Source: Streptomyces hygroscopicus (GTDB lineage: Bacteria; Actinomycetota; Actinomycetes; Streptomycetales; Streptomycetaceae). Taken from it: 64,000 nt of DNA. Shown one piece after another: positions 14,162 through 21,274 of the stretch (the stretch's first letter is position 1; the number at the start of each line of letters is the position of its first letter). The notes under the pieces are model-generated. The model saw only the letters and a list, made by a program, of their open reading frames with translations, was not told the origin of the DNA and did no database searches. Position numbers and translations under genes: made by a program. The stretch covers positions 2,914,001 to 2,978,000 of the forward strand of contig CP018627.1 of NCBI GenBank assembly GCA_002021875.1, in the 5' to 3' direction.

Positions 14162-16455
14162 CCGCGCCCCCCGTCCGGGCCGGCCAGCCGCAGCGCGGCG
14201 GCCGAGCCGCCCGGTGCGACGGTGGACACGATCGCGGCCGCGCCGGGCTCGACGGCGACCCGCGCGACCGCCGCGACGACGGCCAGCAGCGGCCCGGCGG
14301 CCAGCGCGCCGCCGAGCGCCTCGGGCTGGAAGCCGGAGGCGAGCAGCTTGACCTCGCCGGTGTCGGACAGATTGCCCTTGCCCACGTGGTACGAGAGGTG
14401 CGGCCGGTCGGCGCCGTCCGCGCCGACCGCCGTCAGACAGCGGGTCAGCGCGCCCGCCGCCGCGTCGGTCCGGTCCGGCGCCTGGGGCTCCGACCAGCTC
14501 GCGCAACCCGTGACGACCGCACGTACCGGCGCGCCGCGCTCGCGCGCTCCGTCGGCGCGCTCCAGCACCACACATGCCGCGCTGTCCGTCGGCTCCTCCC
14601 CGGCCCGTCCCTGACGGCCCGCCAGCAGCCGCGCCGCGTCGCGGGTGGGGGCGTCGCCCGCGTCGCCGCCGCCCGCGATCACGATGTCGCAGGCACCGGC
14701 CGCCAGCAGCGCCCGGCCGACCTCCACCGCCTGCAGACCGGCGGCCGGTCCGCTGATCAGGGTGACCATCGGGCCGGTGACACCGGCGGCCCGGCACACC
14801 AGGGTCGCGGCGAGCTGCGGCCCGTGGTCCAGCGACATCGACGGGGTGATGCGGGTGGGGTCGGCGGACAGGTGCGGGCACAGCGTCTCGGCCATCGCGC
14901 TCAAGCCCCCGACGGCCGTGCCCATGACCACCGCCACCCGGCGGCCGGCGAGCGGCCCTTCGGCGGGCAGGGGTACGGGCAGGCCCGCGTCGGCCATCGC
15001 CTGCGCCGCCGCGCCGAACCCGAGCTGTGCCGAGCGGCTGAGGTACTGGTAGCCCGCCGCCGCGTCGATGTGGTCCAGCACGGAGAAGGGCCGGGTCCGC
15101 CCGGGTGCGGCGTTGGGACCGTAGGCGGCCTCCAGTGCGTCCGGGCCGTCGCCGAGCCTGCTCACCGCGCCGGTCCCGGTCACCACCACGTCGGGGACGG
15201 GCTCGAAGGCGTCGGGGACGGGCTCGAGCGTCTCCTGCGCGGCGGGGGCGGAGTCCTGCGGGCGGAACGCCAGGACGGCGTTGGTGCCGCCGCCGCCCAG
15301 CGAGTTGGACACCGCCGCGCGGATCCGCTGCGGACGGCCGCGCAGCGGAACGTAGTCCAAGGTGAGCGCGGGGTCGATCCGGTCCAGCTTGGCCGTGGGG
15401 TGCACCCACTGCTCGGTGAGGCAGTACACGGTCGCGATCGCCTCGATGATCGGGGACGCCGCGGCCAGGTGCCCGACGATCGACTTGGTGCTGCTGATCG
15501 CGACCTGGCCCGCCCGGTCGCCGAAGACCAGCTTCGCCGAGGCGGTCTCCAGCCGGTCGATCAACGGGGTCCCGGTGCCGTGCGCGTTGAAGTAGTCGAC
15601 GTCCTGCGGCGACAGCCCGGCGTCGGCCAGGGCCAGCCGGACCGCCTCGGCGTTGGACGCGCCGTCCTCCGGCGGGATGATCGCATGCGGGTTGTCGTCG
15701 CAGGTGATGGCCCAGCCGGCGAGCCCGGCCAGTGGTGTGCCGCCGCGCGCGGCCACGTCGGCGGCGCGCTCCAGGACCAGCGCCCCGGCCCCGTCCCCGA
15801 GGACGCTGCCGTCCCGGTCGGCGTGGAAGGGGCGCAGGTCGTGGCCCACGAACCCGGCGCGCTCCGCCCCCCAGTATGAGGTGGCCTTGAGGTGGTCGGC
15901 GCCGACCACCACGGCCCGGTCCACGGTGCCCTGACGCAGCGCCAGCAACGCCATCGCGGTCGCGGTGGTGCCGGACGCGCAGGCGTTCGTCACCGCGTAG
16001 CGGGGGCCCTCGATGCCGAGCCGGTGCGCCAGCACATCGGCGAGCACCCCGATCGGGAACCGCACCATCGCCTCGGCGAGTTCGTCGTCCACCTGCGGGT
16101 CGGCCCCGGCCGCCAGCGCCCGGCGGGCGGCCAGGAAGTCCTCCCAGCGGTCCTCCAGCGCCCGGTTGTCACCGCCGGTCGTGCCCACGTACAGGCCGGT
16201 GACGCCCGGCGCGGGCCCGCCCGACTGCGCGAGCGCCTCGCGGGCGGCGTCCACGGCCATGTCCGACAGCCGCCAGGGGCCCGTCCGGCGTGGGTCCTCG
16301 ATCTGGGCCGAGCGGTTCTTGCCGCGCGCGACCGCGATGCCGCGCAGCTCGTGCAGGCCCGACTCGCCCTTGCGCAGCGCCTCGAACAGCGCGGTGCAGC
16401 CGTCGCCGAATACGGTGACCGCGCCCATGCCCGTGATGACCACCGGGAAGCTCAC
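14158..16455 (-). CDS. Ketosynthase fused to a Cys-less ketosynthase-like (CLF-type) half
   Basis: A single 765-residue protein with two thiolase-fold ketosynthase units. Residues 1-400 form a complete beta-ketoacyl synthase: active Cys159 in TNACASGTT, His292 in NAHGTGTP, Lys324 and His329 in STKSIVGH, and a closing SNSLGGGGTNAVL. Residues 421-765 restart with DVVVTGTGAVSRLGDG but lack the Cys (VTLISGPAAG) and the HGTGT His, resembling a chain-length factor. In type II PKS systems KS and CLF are separate proteins forming a heterodimer; here they are fused. The ACP lies 15 bases upstream and no malonyl-CoA:ACP transferase, ketoreductase or cyclase gene is linked. It presumably condenses one or few acyl units on the ACP. 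The stop overlaps the AP2 start. Confidence 0.88.
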   Translation of the reverse strand: MSFPVVITGMGAVTVFGDGCTALFEALRKGESGLHELRGIAVARGKNRSAQIEDPRRTGPWRLSDMAVDAAREALAQSGGPAPGVTGLYVGTTGGDNRALEDRWEDFLAARRALAAGADPQVDDELAEAMVRFPIGVLADVLAHRLGIEGPRYAVTNACASGTTATAMALLALRQGTVDRAVVVGADHLKATSYWGAERAGFVGHDLRPFHADRDGSVLGDGAGALVLERAADVAARGGTPLAGLAGWAITCDDNPHAIIPPEDGASNAEAVRLALADAGLSPQDVDYFNAHGTGTPLIDRLETASAKLVFGDRAGQVAISSTKSIVGHLAAASPIIEAIATVYCLTEQWVHPTAKLDRIDPALTLDYVPLRGRPQRIRAAVSNSLGGGGTNAVLAFRPQDSAPAAQETLEPVPDAFEPVPDVVVTGTGAVSRLGDGPDALEAAYGPNAAPGRTRPFSVLDHIDAAAGYQYLSRSAQLGFGAAAQAMADAGLPVPLPAEGPLAGRRVAVVMGTAVGGLSAMAETLCPHLSADPTRITPSMSLDHGPQLAATLVCRAAGVTGPMVTLISGPAAGLQAVEVGRALLAAGACDIVIAGGGDAGDAPTRDAARLLAGRQGRAGEEPTDSAACVVLERADGARERGAPVRAVVTGCASWSEPQAPDRTDAAAGALTRCLTAVGADGADRPHLSYHVGKGNLSDTGEVKLLASGFQPEALGGALAAGPLLAVVAAVARVAVEPGAAAIVSTVAPGGSAAALRLAGPDGGRG

Positions 16456-16470
16456 GCTCGCCGCCCCCCG

Positions 16471-16737
16471 TCAATCCCGGGCGGCGGCGGTCTGCGCCGC
16501 GCGCTCGTCCACGTAGGCGGCGAGCGTGTCGAGCGAGTCGACCAGCTCGACGCTGAGGTCCTCGTCCTGGATCTGTATGCCGAACTCGTTCTCCACCCAG
16601 ATGAGGAACTCCAGCCCCATCACCGAGTCGATGCCGACCGCCTCGCGCAGGCCGGTGTCGGGCACCGCCTCGGGGGCGAGATCCAGCCGCAGTGATTCCA
16701 CCAGCACGCGGCGCAGACGGTCCTTGGTCTCGTTCAT
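16471..16737 (-). CDS. Acyl carrier protein
   Basis: An 88-residue type II acyl carrier protein. The phosphopantetheine attachment motif is GIDSVMGLEFL with Ser38, followed by the acidic recognition helix and ENEFGIQIQDEDLS, a standard carrier-protein helix 3. The leading helix is KDRLRRVLVESLRL. It carries acyl intermediates for the adjacent fused ketosynthase. It starts 165 bases downstream of the AP3 stop, the only real gap in operon A, and is followed after 15 bases by the KS gene. No phosphopantetheinyl transferase gene is in the window, so a general one must serve it. Confidence 0.93.
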   Translation of the reverse strand: MNETKDRLRRVLVESLRLDLAPEAVPDTGLREAVGIDSVMGLEFLIWVENEFGIQIQDEDLSVELVDSLDTLAAYVDERAAQTAAARD

Positions 16738-16902
16738 CAGACCTCCGTACGTTGTCGGGCGGCCCGGGAGGGCCGGATGTTGTGCCAGTCGTGGCTCGAA
16801 GGAGTGGCCGTCCGGCCCTCCGGGGCGCCCTGGTCGCTGATGGACATGCGCGGAGTGGCCGCGGTCGCCGGATTGGTCGCTGTCACCGGATTCGTCGCTG
16901 TC

Positions 16903-18444
16903 TCACAGGTAGCCCATGGCGCCGAGCGCCTTGGCGGTCAGGTCCTCTTCGCTCAGCCGCGCCGTCTCCCCGGCTCCCCCGGAGGCCACCGCGGAAGCGG
17001 TCCGCCCGGGGGCGAGGAAGGCGCGTCCACCGTCCGCGCCGTCCCACTGGAGCGGGCGGCCGTGGACGGCGGCCGGGAAGGTGAGGCCGGCCTCCTCCAG
17101 CAGCGTGGGCATCAGATCGGCGAGCGCGACGGGCGCGGTGCGGCGGCCGGGCGTGAGGCTCGTCCCGCGCAGCGCCCACATCCCCAGGTAGCGGTGCATG
17201 CCGGTTTGTTCGCTGGGCCGCCACAGCGGGCCGCTGATCGCCGGGCTCGCCAGCACGCCCTCGTCGGCGGGGATGAGCAGCAGATCGGGGGCCGCGTGCG
17301 TCATCGGGCCCGGGTAGGCGTCCGCGCGCGGCAGCGCGGCGGCGAAAACCGGTGCGCCGGTGTCGGGGGCGCGCAGCCCCAGCAGCAGCTCGGCGGCCTC
17401 GGCCAGGACGGGGCCCGGGTCGGTCACCATGCCGTCGCGCTGGCGGCCCGCGAGGTTGACGTTGACCGCGTAGCAGCCGGGCGTGGGCATATAGGCGCGG
17501 GTGCGGGTGAAGTCCACCTCGCGGCCGTCGGCCCGGAACCAGTCGGCGAGGCCGTCGCCCTCGGCGGGCGGCGTGGCGGCGGGCCGGGTGGCCAGCAGCC
17601 CGGCCTCGGCGAGGACGGCGTTGACGGCGACGTTGTAGCGGCCCGGCCCGAACCCGTGGTCCGACAGCAGCAGTACGGGCGTCTCCTCGCCCACCGCGTC
17701 GAGGATCTCGCCGAACACCTCGTCGATCGCGACATAGGTGGCGCGGATCGCGTTGGCCCACTCCTGGCGGTCGGGGGTGGTGTGGCGGTCGTGGCAGGCG
17801 TCGGCGAAGTGCCAGTAGTGGTGGCAGATGCGGTCGATCTCGGTGATGACCGCCATGAAGACGTCGACCGGGCGCTCACGCAGCACGTACTGGATCGTCC
17901 GGCCGCGCGCCCTCACGTGCTCGACGGCGGCCTCCGCGTAGGACAGGTCGCCCCGGAACATCGCGGCGATGTCGGCCTTGAAGCCCGCGCCCGCCCGGGC
18001 CAGCTCCCCCAGCAGGCCCGGCGGTTCGCTGTAGCGCAGGGTCCGCGCCAGCGGCCAGGTGAGCTGGTAGCCGGGGACCTCGCGGGGCGGGTGGGACATC
18101 GGCACATTGACGAGCCCGACGCTCCACCCCTGCCGGGCGAACCACTCCCAGGCGGTGTCGCAGCCGTAGTCGCCGGTGCCGACCAGGCGGTCCCCGTAGA
18201 CCGCGTCCTGGGTGTCGAAGAATTGGTAGATGCCGTGGCCGCCGGGGCGGCGCGCGGTGACGAACGTGCTCCAGCCGGGCGCGGTGTGCGCCGGCCAGGT
18301 GGTGGTGGTCGGGCCGTGTGCGCTGTCGGCGAGCAGCCTCCCGAGCACCGGCAGCGCGCCCTCGGCGACCAGCGGCTCGATCAGGTCGAGACTGCCCCCG
18401 TCGATGCCGAGCACGACGGCTTTGGGTGGTGCGGTATGCGGCAT
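16903..18444 (-). CDS. Alkaline-phosphatase-superfamily hydrolase AP3, first gene of operon A
   Basis: A 513-residue type I phosphodiesterase/nucleotide-pyrophosphatase-like protein. Metal and catalytic residues are intact: Asp15 (GIDGGS), Thr54 in AHTAPGWSTF, the Asp and His of EIDRICHHYWH, Asp-His in LSDHGFGPGRY, and a late His in TGMHRYLG. GGHGIYQFFD follows the nucleophile. It is longer than AP1 and AP2, with an extra C-terminal tail ending KALGAMGYL. There is no signal peptide, so it should act on a cytoplasmic phosphoester or sulfoester intermediate. ATG 18444 is used because a GGGGGGA ribosome binding site precedes it and the predicted promoter lies just upstream. It opens operon A. 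Confidence 0.87.
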   Translation of the reverse strand: MPHTAPPKAVVLGIDGGSLDLIEPLVAEGALPVLGRLLADSAHGPTTTTWPAHTAPGWSTFVTARRPGGHGIYQFFDTQDAVYGDRLVGTGDYGCDTAWEWFARQGWSVGLVNVPMSHPPREVPGYQLTWPLARTLRYSEPPGLLGELARAGAGFKADIAAMFRGDLSYAEAAVEHVRARGRTIQYVLRERPVDVFMAVITEIDRICHHYWHFADACHDRHTTPDRQEWANAIRATYVAIDEVFGEILDAVGEETPVLLLSDHGFGPGRYNVAVNAVLAEAGLLATRPAATPPAEGDGLADWFRADGREVDFTRTRAYMPTPGCYAVNVNLAGRQRDGMVTDPGPVLAEAAELLLGLRAPDTGAPVFAAALPRADAYPGPMTHAAPDLLLIPADEGVLASPAISGPLWRPSEQTGMHRYLGMWALRGTSLTPGRRTAPVALADLMPTLLEEAGLTFPAAVHGRPLQWDGADGGRAFLAPGRTASAVASGGAGETARLSEEDLTAKALGAMGYL

Positions 18445-18477
18445 GGTCGGTCCCCCCTGCTCACCGCTTGTGGAGCC

Positions 18478-18506
18478 ACGGTATGCAGCTTGACAACTAA
18501 AGTCAA
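18478..18506 (-). promoter_or_regulatory. Predicted promoter of operon A with overlapping operator
   Basis: Read on the minus strand, TTGACT (18506-18501) is followed after 17 bases by TACCGT (18483-18478), a good sigma-70/HrdB-type match. The start codon lies 33 bases further on. The -35 box is inside a 17-base inverted repeat, TTGAC-7-GTCAA (18490-18506), which is shared in part with the promoter region at 27517-27535. A protein bound there would control access to the -35 element. Confidence 0.6.
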
Positions 18507-18544
18507 ACATCCTCATTGACTTTGGTCATCACGCTCGCAATCAT
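18490..18544 (+). promoter_or_regulatory. Divergent promoter region of operon B with two operator-like sites
   Basis: The inverted repeat at 18490-18506 (TTGAC...GTCAA) and a second copy of its half (TTGACTTTGGTCATC, 18516-18530) lie between the divergent operons. On the plus strand TTGACT (18516-18521) with 17 bases to AATCAT (18539-18544) could be a promoter; it would start transcription almost at ATG 18552, giving a leaderless mRNA. Which box is used is inference. The repeats match the element in front of operon C. Confidence 0.5.
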
Positions 18545-18551
18545 CGAGGTC

Positions 18552-19235
18552 ATGAGCGCTACCTCCGCTGTCGTCTTCGACCTGGACGGCGTCCTGCTCG
18601 ACACCACCGAGAACATGCGCCGCGCCTTCGCCGCCACCTGGCGGGCCGCCGGACGGCCGGGCGATCCGCCGTTCAGCACATTCCTGGCCCATATGGGCGC
18701 GCCGCTGCCCCGGATCCTCGATGCCCTGGGCCTGCCCACCGAGTTGGCGGCGGTCTACGCGGCCGAGAGCACCCGCCATATCGAGCTGGTCACCGCGCAC
18801 CCGGGCATCCCCGTGGTGCTGGCCTCGCTCGCCTCGGCCGGGGTGCCGACCGCCGTCGCGACCGGCAAGACATACCAACGCGCCATGCAGGCGCTCACCG
18901 CGGCCGGGATCGCCCACGGCCTGGACGTCGTGATCGGCAGCGACCAGGTGACGCGCCCCAAGCCCGATCCGGAGATCGTGCTGACCGCGCTCGCCGCACT
19001 GCCCGACGCCCCTGCCGCGGCGCGGGCGTTCTTCGTCGGCGACAGCGTGCTGGACATGCGCTCCGGCCGCGCCGCGGGCGCCACCGTGGTCGCGGCGGGC
19101 TGGGGGCAGACCGCCCCGGAGACGCTGCGCGCCGAAGGCCCCGACCACTACGCGGGGACCGCCCTCGACCTGCTCGCCGTGTTCGGCCTGCCCTCCCCCG
19201 TACGGGAGACGTCCCCAGGAGCCCACGATGTCTGA
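18552..19235 (+). CDS. HAD-family phosphatase (phosphoglycolate-phosphatase-like)
   Basis: A 227-residue haloacid-dehalogenase-superfamily hydrolase. Motif I is VVFDLDGVLLDT (nucleophile Asp10, acid/base Asp12), motif II VATGKT, motif III the Lys in RPKPDPE, motif IV FVGDSVLDM. The cap domain lies between residues 20 and 85, as in subclass I phosphatases acting on small sugar or acid phosphates. ATG 18552 is preferred (GAGG 4 bases upstream); an earlier in-frame ATG at 18516 would overlap the operator. It overlaps the AroQ-like gene by 8 bases. It probably removes phosphate from a sugar, cyclitol or acyl intermediate. Confidence 0.88.
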   Translation: MSATSAVVFDLDGVLLDTTENMRRAFAATWRAAGRPGDPPFSTFLAHMGAPLPRILDALGLPTELAAVYAAESTRHIELVTAHPGIPVVLASLASAGVPTAVATGKTYQRAMQALTAAGIAHGLDVVIGSDQVTRPKPDPEIVLTALAALPDAPAAARAFFVGDSVLDMRSGRAAGATVVAAGWGQTAPETLRAEGPDHYAGTALDLLAVFGLPSPVRETSPGAHDV

Positions 19236-19656
19236 GCTGCTGCTGCTCAACGGCCCGAATCTGGCTCAACTCGGCCGGCGCCGCCCGGAGATCTACGGCA
19301 CCACGACGCTCGCCGGGATCGAGGAGATGGTCCGTAAGGCCGTCCCCGGCCACACCGTGCGGGCCGTGCAGGACGAATGTGAGGGGGCGCTGGTGCGCGC
19401 CGTGCACGCCGCCGGCGACTGCGCGGGCGCCATCGTCAACCCGGGTGCGCTGATGATGGCCGGGTGGAGCCTGCGCGACGCGCTGGAGAGCTTCCCCGCC
19501 CCATGGATCGAGGTCCACCTGTCGAATGTGTGGGCCCGCGAGGAGTTCCGGCACCACTCGGTGCTCTCGCCGCTGGCCTCGGGCGTCATCGCGGGCCTGG
19601 GCGCCGACGGGTACCGGGTCGCGGCGCTGGCGCTGCTGGCCAAGATCGAGGGCTGA
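19228..19656 (+). CDS. Type II dehydroquinase (AroQ)-like protein with altered active site
   Basis: A 142-residue flavodoxin-like protein clearly homologous to type II 3-dehydroquinate dehydratase: LLLNGPNLAQLGRRRPEIYG at the start and EVHLSNVWAREEFRHHS near the end. The catalytic Tyr23 and His97 and the Arg residues of REEFRHH are kept. The usual substrate-binding block AAYTHTS, with its conserved His, has become ALMMAGW, so that His is Met77 and the neighbouring Thr/Ser contacts are lost. Binding of dehydroquinate should therefore differ. It probably dehydrates, or otherwise acts by Tyr/enolate chemistry on, another keto-cyclitol or keto-acid in the pathway. The stop overlaps the PIG-L start (ATGA-type TGATG). 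Confidence 0.85.
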   Translation: MSELLLLNGPNLAQLGRRRPEIYGTTTLAGIEEMVRKAVPGHTVRAVQDECEGALVRAVHAAGDCAGAIVNPGALMMAGWSLRDALESFPAPWIEVHLSNVWAREEFRHHSVLSPLASGVIAGLGADGYRVAALALLAKIEG

Positions 19657-20318
19657 TGCGCCGCGTCGTGGTGAGCCCGCATCCCGATGACGCCGTGTGG
19701 TCCTGCGGCGGGATGTTCGGCGCGTGGGCGGCGGGCCCCGACGCTCTCACCGTGGTCACCGTCTTCGACGGCGGTCCCACGGCCGCCGTCCGCCGCGCCG
19801 AGGACGCCGCCGCGCTGGCCGCCTGGCCGGTCAGGGCGGTCGGCCTCGGCTTCCCCGACGCCGTGCATCGCGAGGACCGTTATCCGGGGCCGCTGTCGCG
19901 CCGCCGCGCCATGCACCCCGACGACGCGGAGACGGCCGAGGCGGTCGCGGCCGCGCTGGCCCCGTATCTGCGCGAGGGAGACCTGTTGCTGCTTCCCCTC
20001 GCGAGACGCACCCACGTGGACCATGTCATCGCGCGTGCCGCCGCCGAGCGCGCGACGGCCGGGACCGCCGTCCAGGTCGCGTACTACGCCGAGTTCCCCT
20101 ATCGGCCGCCCCCGGCGGGCGGGCCCGGCATGGAGGTCACCGAGCACCGGGCCGACTTCTCCGGCTGGCTGCGCGGTGCTCTCGCCTACCGGTCCCAGGT
20201 AACGCAGATGTTCGGCGGACCGCTGCCGTTCGGCCGGGCACTGGCCGGGCACGCCCGCACCCCGGCGGTGTGGCGGGAGCACCGCCTGGCCGCTCAGGAC
20301 TCCGCGGCGGTGAAGTAG
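19656..20318 (+). CDS. PIG-L/LmbE-type deacetylase
   Basis: A 220-residue zinc N-deacetylase of the PIG-L family, which includes MshB, BtrD and GlcNAc-PI deacetylases. The zinc motif is SPHPDDAVWSCGG (His9, Asp12; Asp11 general base) and the third ligand comes from THVDHV (His120-Asp122-His123). It presumably removes an N-acetyl group from an amino sugar or aminocyclitol intermediate in the cytosol. In antibiotic pathways this step typically follows glycosyl transfer of GlcNAc. The start ATG overlaps the previous stop. The last 25 bases overlap the 3' end of the convergent GT2 gene, so there is no space for a terminator between the two operons. Confidence 0.85.
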   Translation: MRRVVVSPHPDDAVWSCGGMFGAWAAGPDALTVVTVFDGGPTAAVRRAEDAAALAAWPVRAVGLGFPDAVHREDRYPGPLSRRRAMHPDDAETAEAVAAALAPYLREGDLLLLPLARRTHVDHVIARAAAERATAGTAVQVAYYAEFPYRPPPAGGPGMEVTEHRADFSGWLRGALAYRSQVTQMFGGPLPFGRALAGHARTPAVWREHRLAAQDSAAVK

Positions 20319-21274
20319 GCGGCCGGACTCCCCGTCAGCAGCAGCGGCAGGGCGCGGACCTCGGCGGTGTCGTGGAGCGAGGCGAACCGCTGGTGGGTGA
20401 CTTCGTGCTGCTCCCAGCGGTCGGGGCGGGCGTGGGTGAGGTGGACGCCGGGCGCGGCCTGGTCCACCGTGGGCCGGTGCCCCGCCGCCAGCAGCCGCAC
20501 TCCCAGTTCCAGGTCCTCACAGCCCCAGCGGGTGCCGAAGCCCTCGTCGAACCCGCCCGCCTGGTCGAACGCCGCCCGCGACAGCGACAGGTTGGCGCCC
20601 ACACAGGCCAGCCAGCCCAGCCGGGCCGGGACCGCCCCGGTGGCCACGGCCAGCACGGCGGCCTCCAGGTTGTTGCGGACCAGCCGCTCGCCTCCGTTCA
20701 GCACGGCCGCCGCCGCGACCGGGTCGGGGCCATGGGCCGCCAGCCAGCGGCGGGCGGCGGGGAATTCCATCAGCGGACCGTGGACGAAGCCGGGCCCGGT
20801 GCCGTGCGCGGCGTGCGCGGACAGGAAGCCGGGGCCGGTGAGGATGTCGTCGTCCACGAACAGCAGGCGGGAGCCACCGGCCGCTCGCGCACCGGTGTTA
20901 CGGGCGGCGGCGCGGCCTTGGCGCGGCCCCTCGACGACGCGGACCGGCGCGTCCGCCGGGACGGCCACAGGCCCCTCCCCGTCGTTGACGAGGACGATCT
21001 CCGCCGAGGGCGGTCCATCGGCCAGCAGACACGCCAGGGTGGCGCGCAGCGACTCCGGCTTGTCCTTCGTCGGGATGACGACGCTCAGCCCATTGCTGAC
21101 GCCTGGCCCGTCGCTGATGCCCGGTCGGTTCTCGACGCCCGGTCCGTTCTCGACGCCCAGCCCGTTCGCGCCCAGCCCGTTCGCGACGCCTGGTCGGATC
21201 CTGATGCCCGGTCCACTCCCGGCATCCGGCCCACTCCTGACTTCCGGTCCGTTCCTGCCGCTCGGTCCGTTCAT
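20294..21274 (-). CDS. GT2-family glycosyltransferase with repetitive N-terminal tail
   Basis: A 326-residue GT-A glycosyltransferase. After an unusual N-terminal tail the fold begins with LSVVIPTKDKPESLRATL, the DXD motif is LLFVDDDILTG, and the acceptor/catalytic region is FGTRWGCEDLELGVRLL, as in family 2 and GalNAc-transferase-like enzymes. The first 65 or so residues are degenerate six-residue repeats of the type NGPGVE/NRPGIS/DGPGVS, encoded by 18-base DNA repeats (about 21100-21270), probably a flexible extension. ATG 21274 overlaps the Gfo/Idh stop. It presumably attaches the sugar or cyclitol unit, with the PIG-L deacetylase acting before or after it. It is the last gene of operon C. 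Confidence 0.85.
   Translation of the reverse strand: MNGPSGRNGPEVRSGPDAGSGPGIRIRPGVANGLGANGLGVENGPGVENRPGISDGPGVSNGLSVVIPTKDKPESLRATLACLLADGPPSAEIVLVNDGEGPVAVPADAPVRVVEGPRQGRAAARNTGARAAGGSRLLFVDDDILTGPGFLSAHAAHGTGPGFVHGPLMEFPAARRWLAAHGPDPVAAAAVLNGGERLVRNNLEAAVLAVATGAVPARLGWLACVGANLSLSRAAFDQAGGFDEGFGTRWGCEDLELGVRLLAAGHRPTVDQAAPGVHLTHARPDRWEQHEVTHQRFASLHDTAEVRALPLLLTGSPAAYFTAAES
21095..21270. repeat. Degenerate 18-base tandem repeats inside the GT2 gene
   Basis: About nine imperfect copies of an 18-base unit of the form CGACGCCCGGTCCGTTCT follow each other with occasional 3-base indels that keep the frame. They encode the Asn/Asp-Gly-Pro-Gly-rich N-terminal tail of the glycosyltransferase. 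The copies differ enough to be an old or purified expansion. Copy number may vary between strains. Confidence 0.75.

Noticed and set aside
16738..16902. A small gene or second carrier protein in the 165-base gap between AP3 and the ACP gene
   Set aside because: Frames are short, lack a ribosome binding site and show no carrier motif; the region holds only GC-rich repeats such as GTCGCCGGATTGGTCGCTGTCACC-like pairs.
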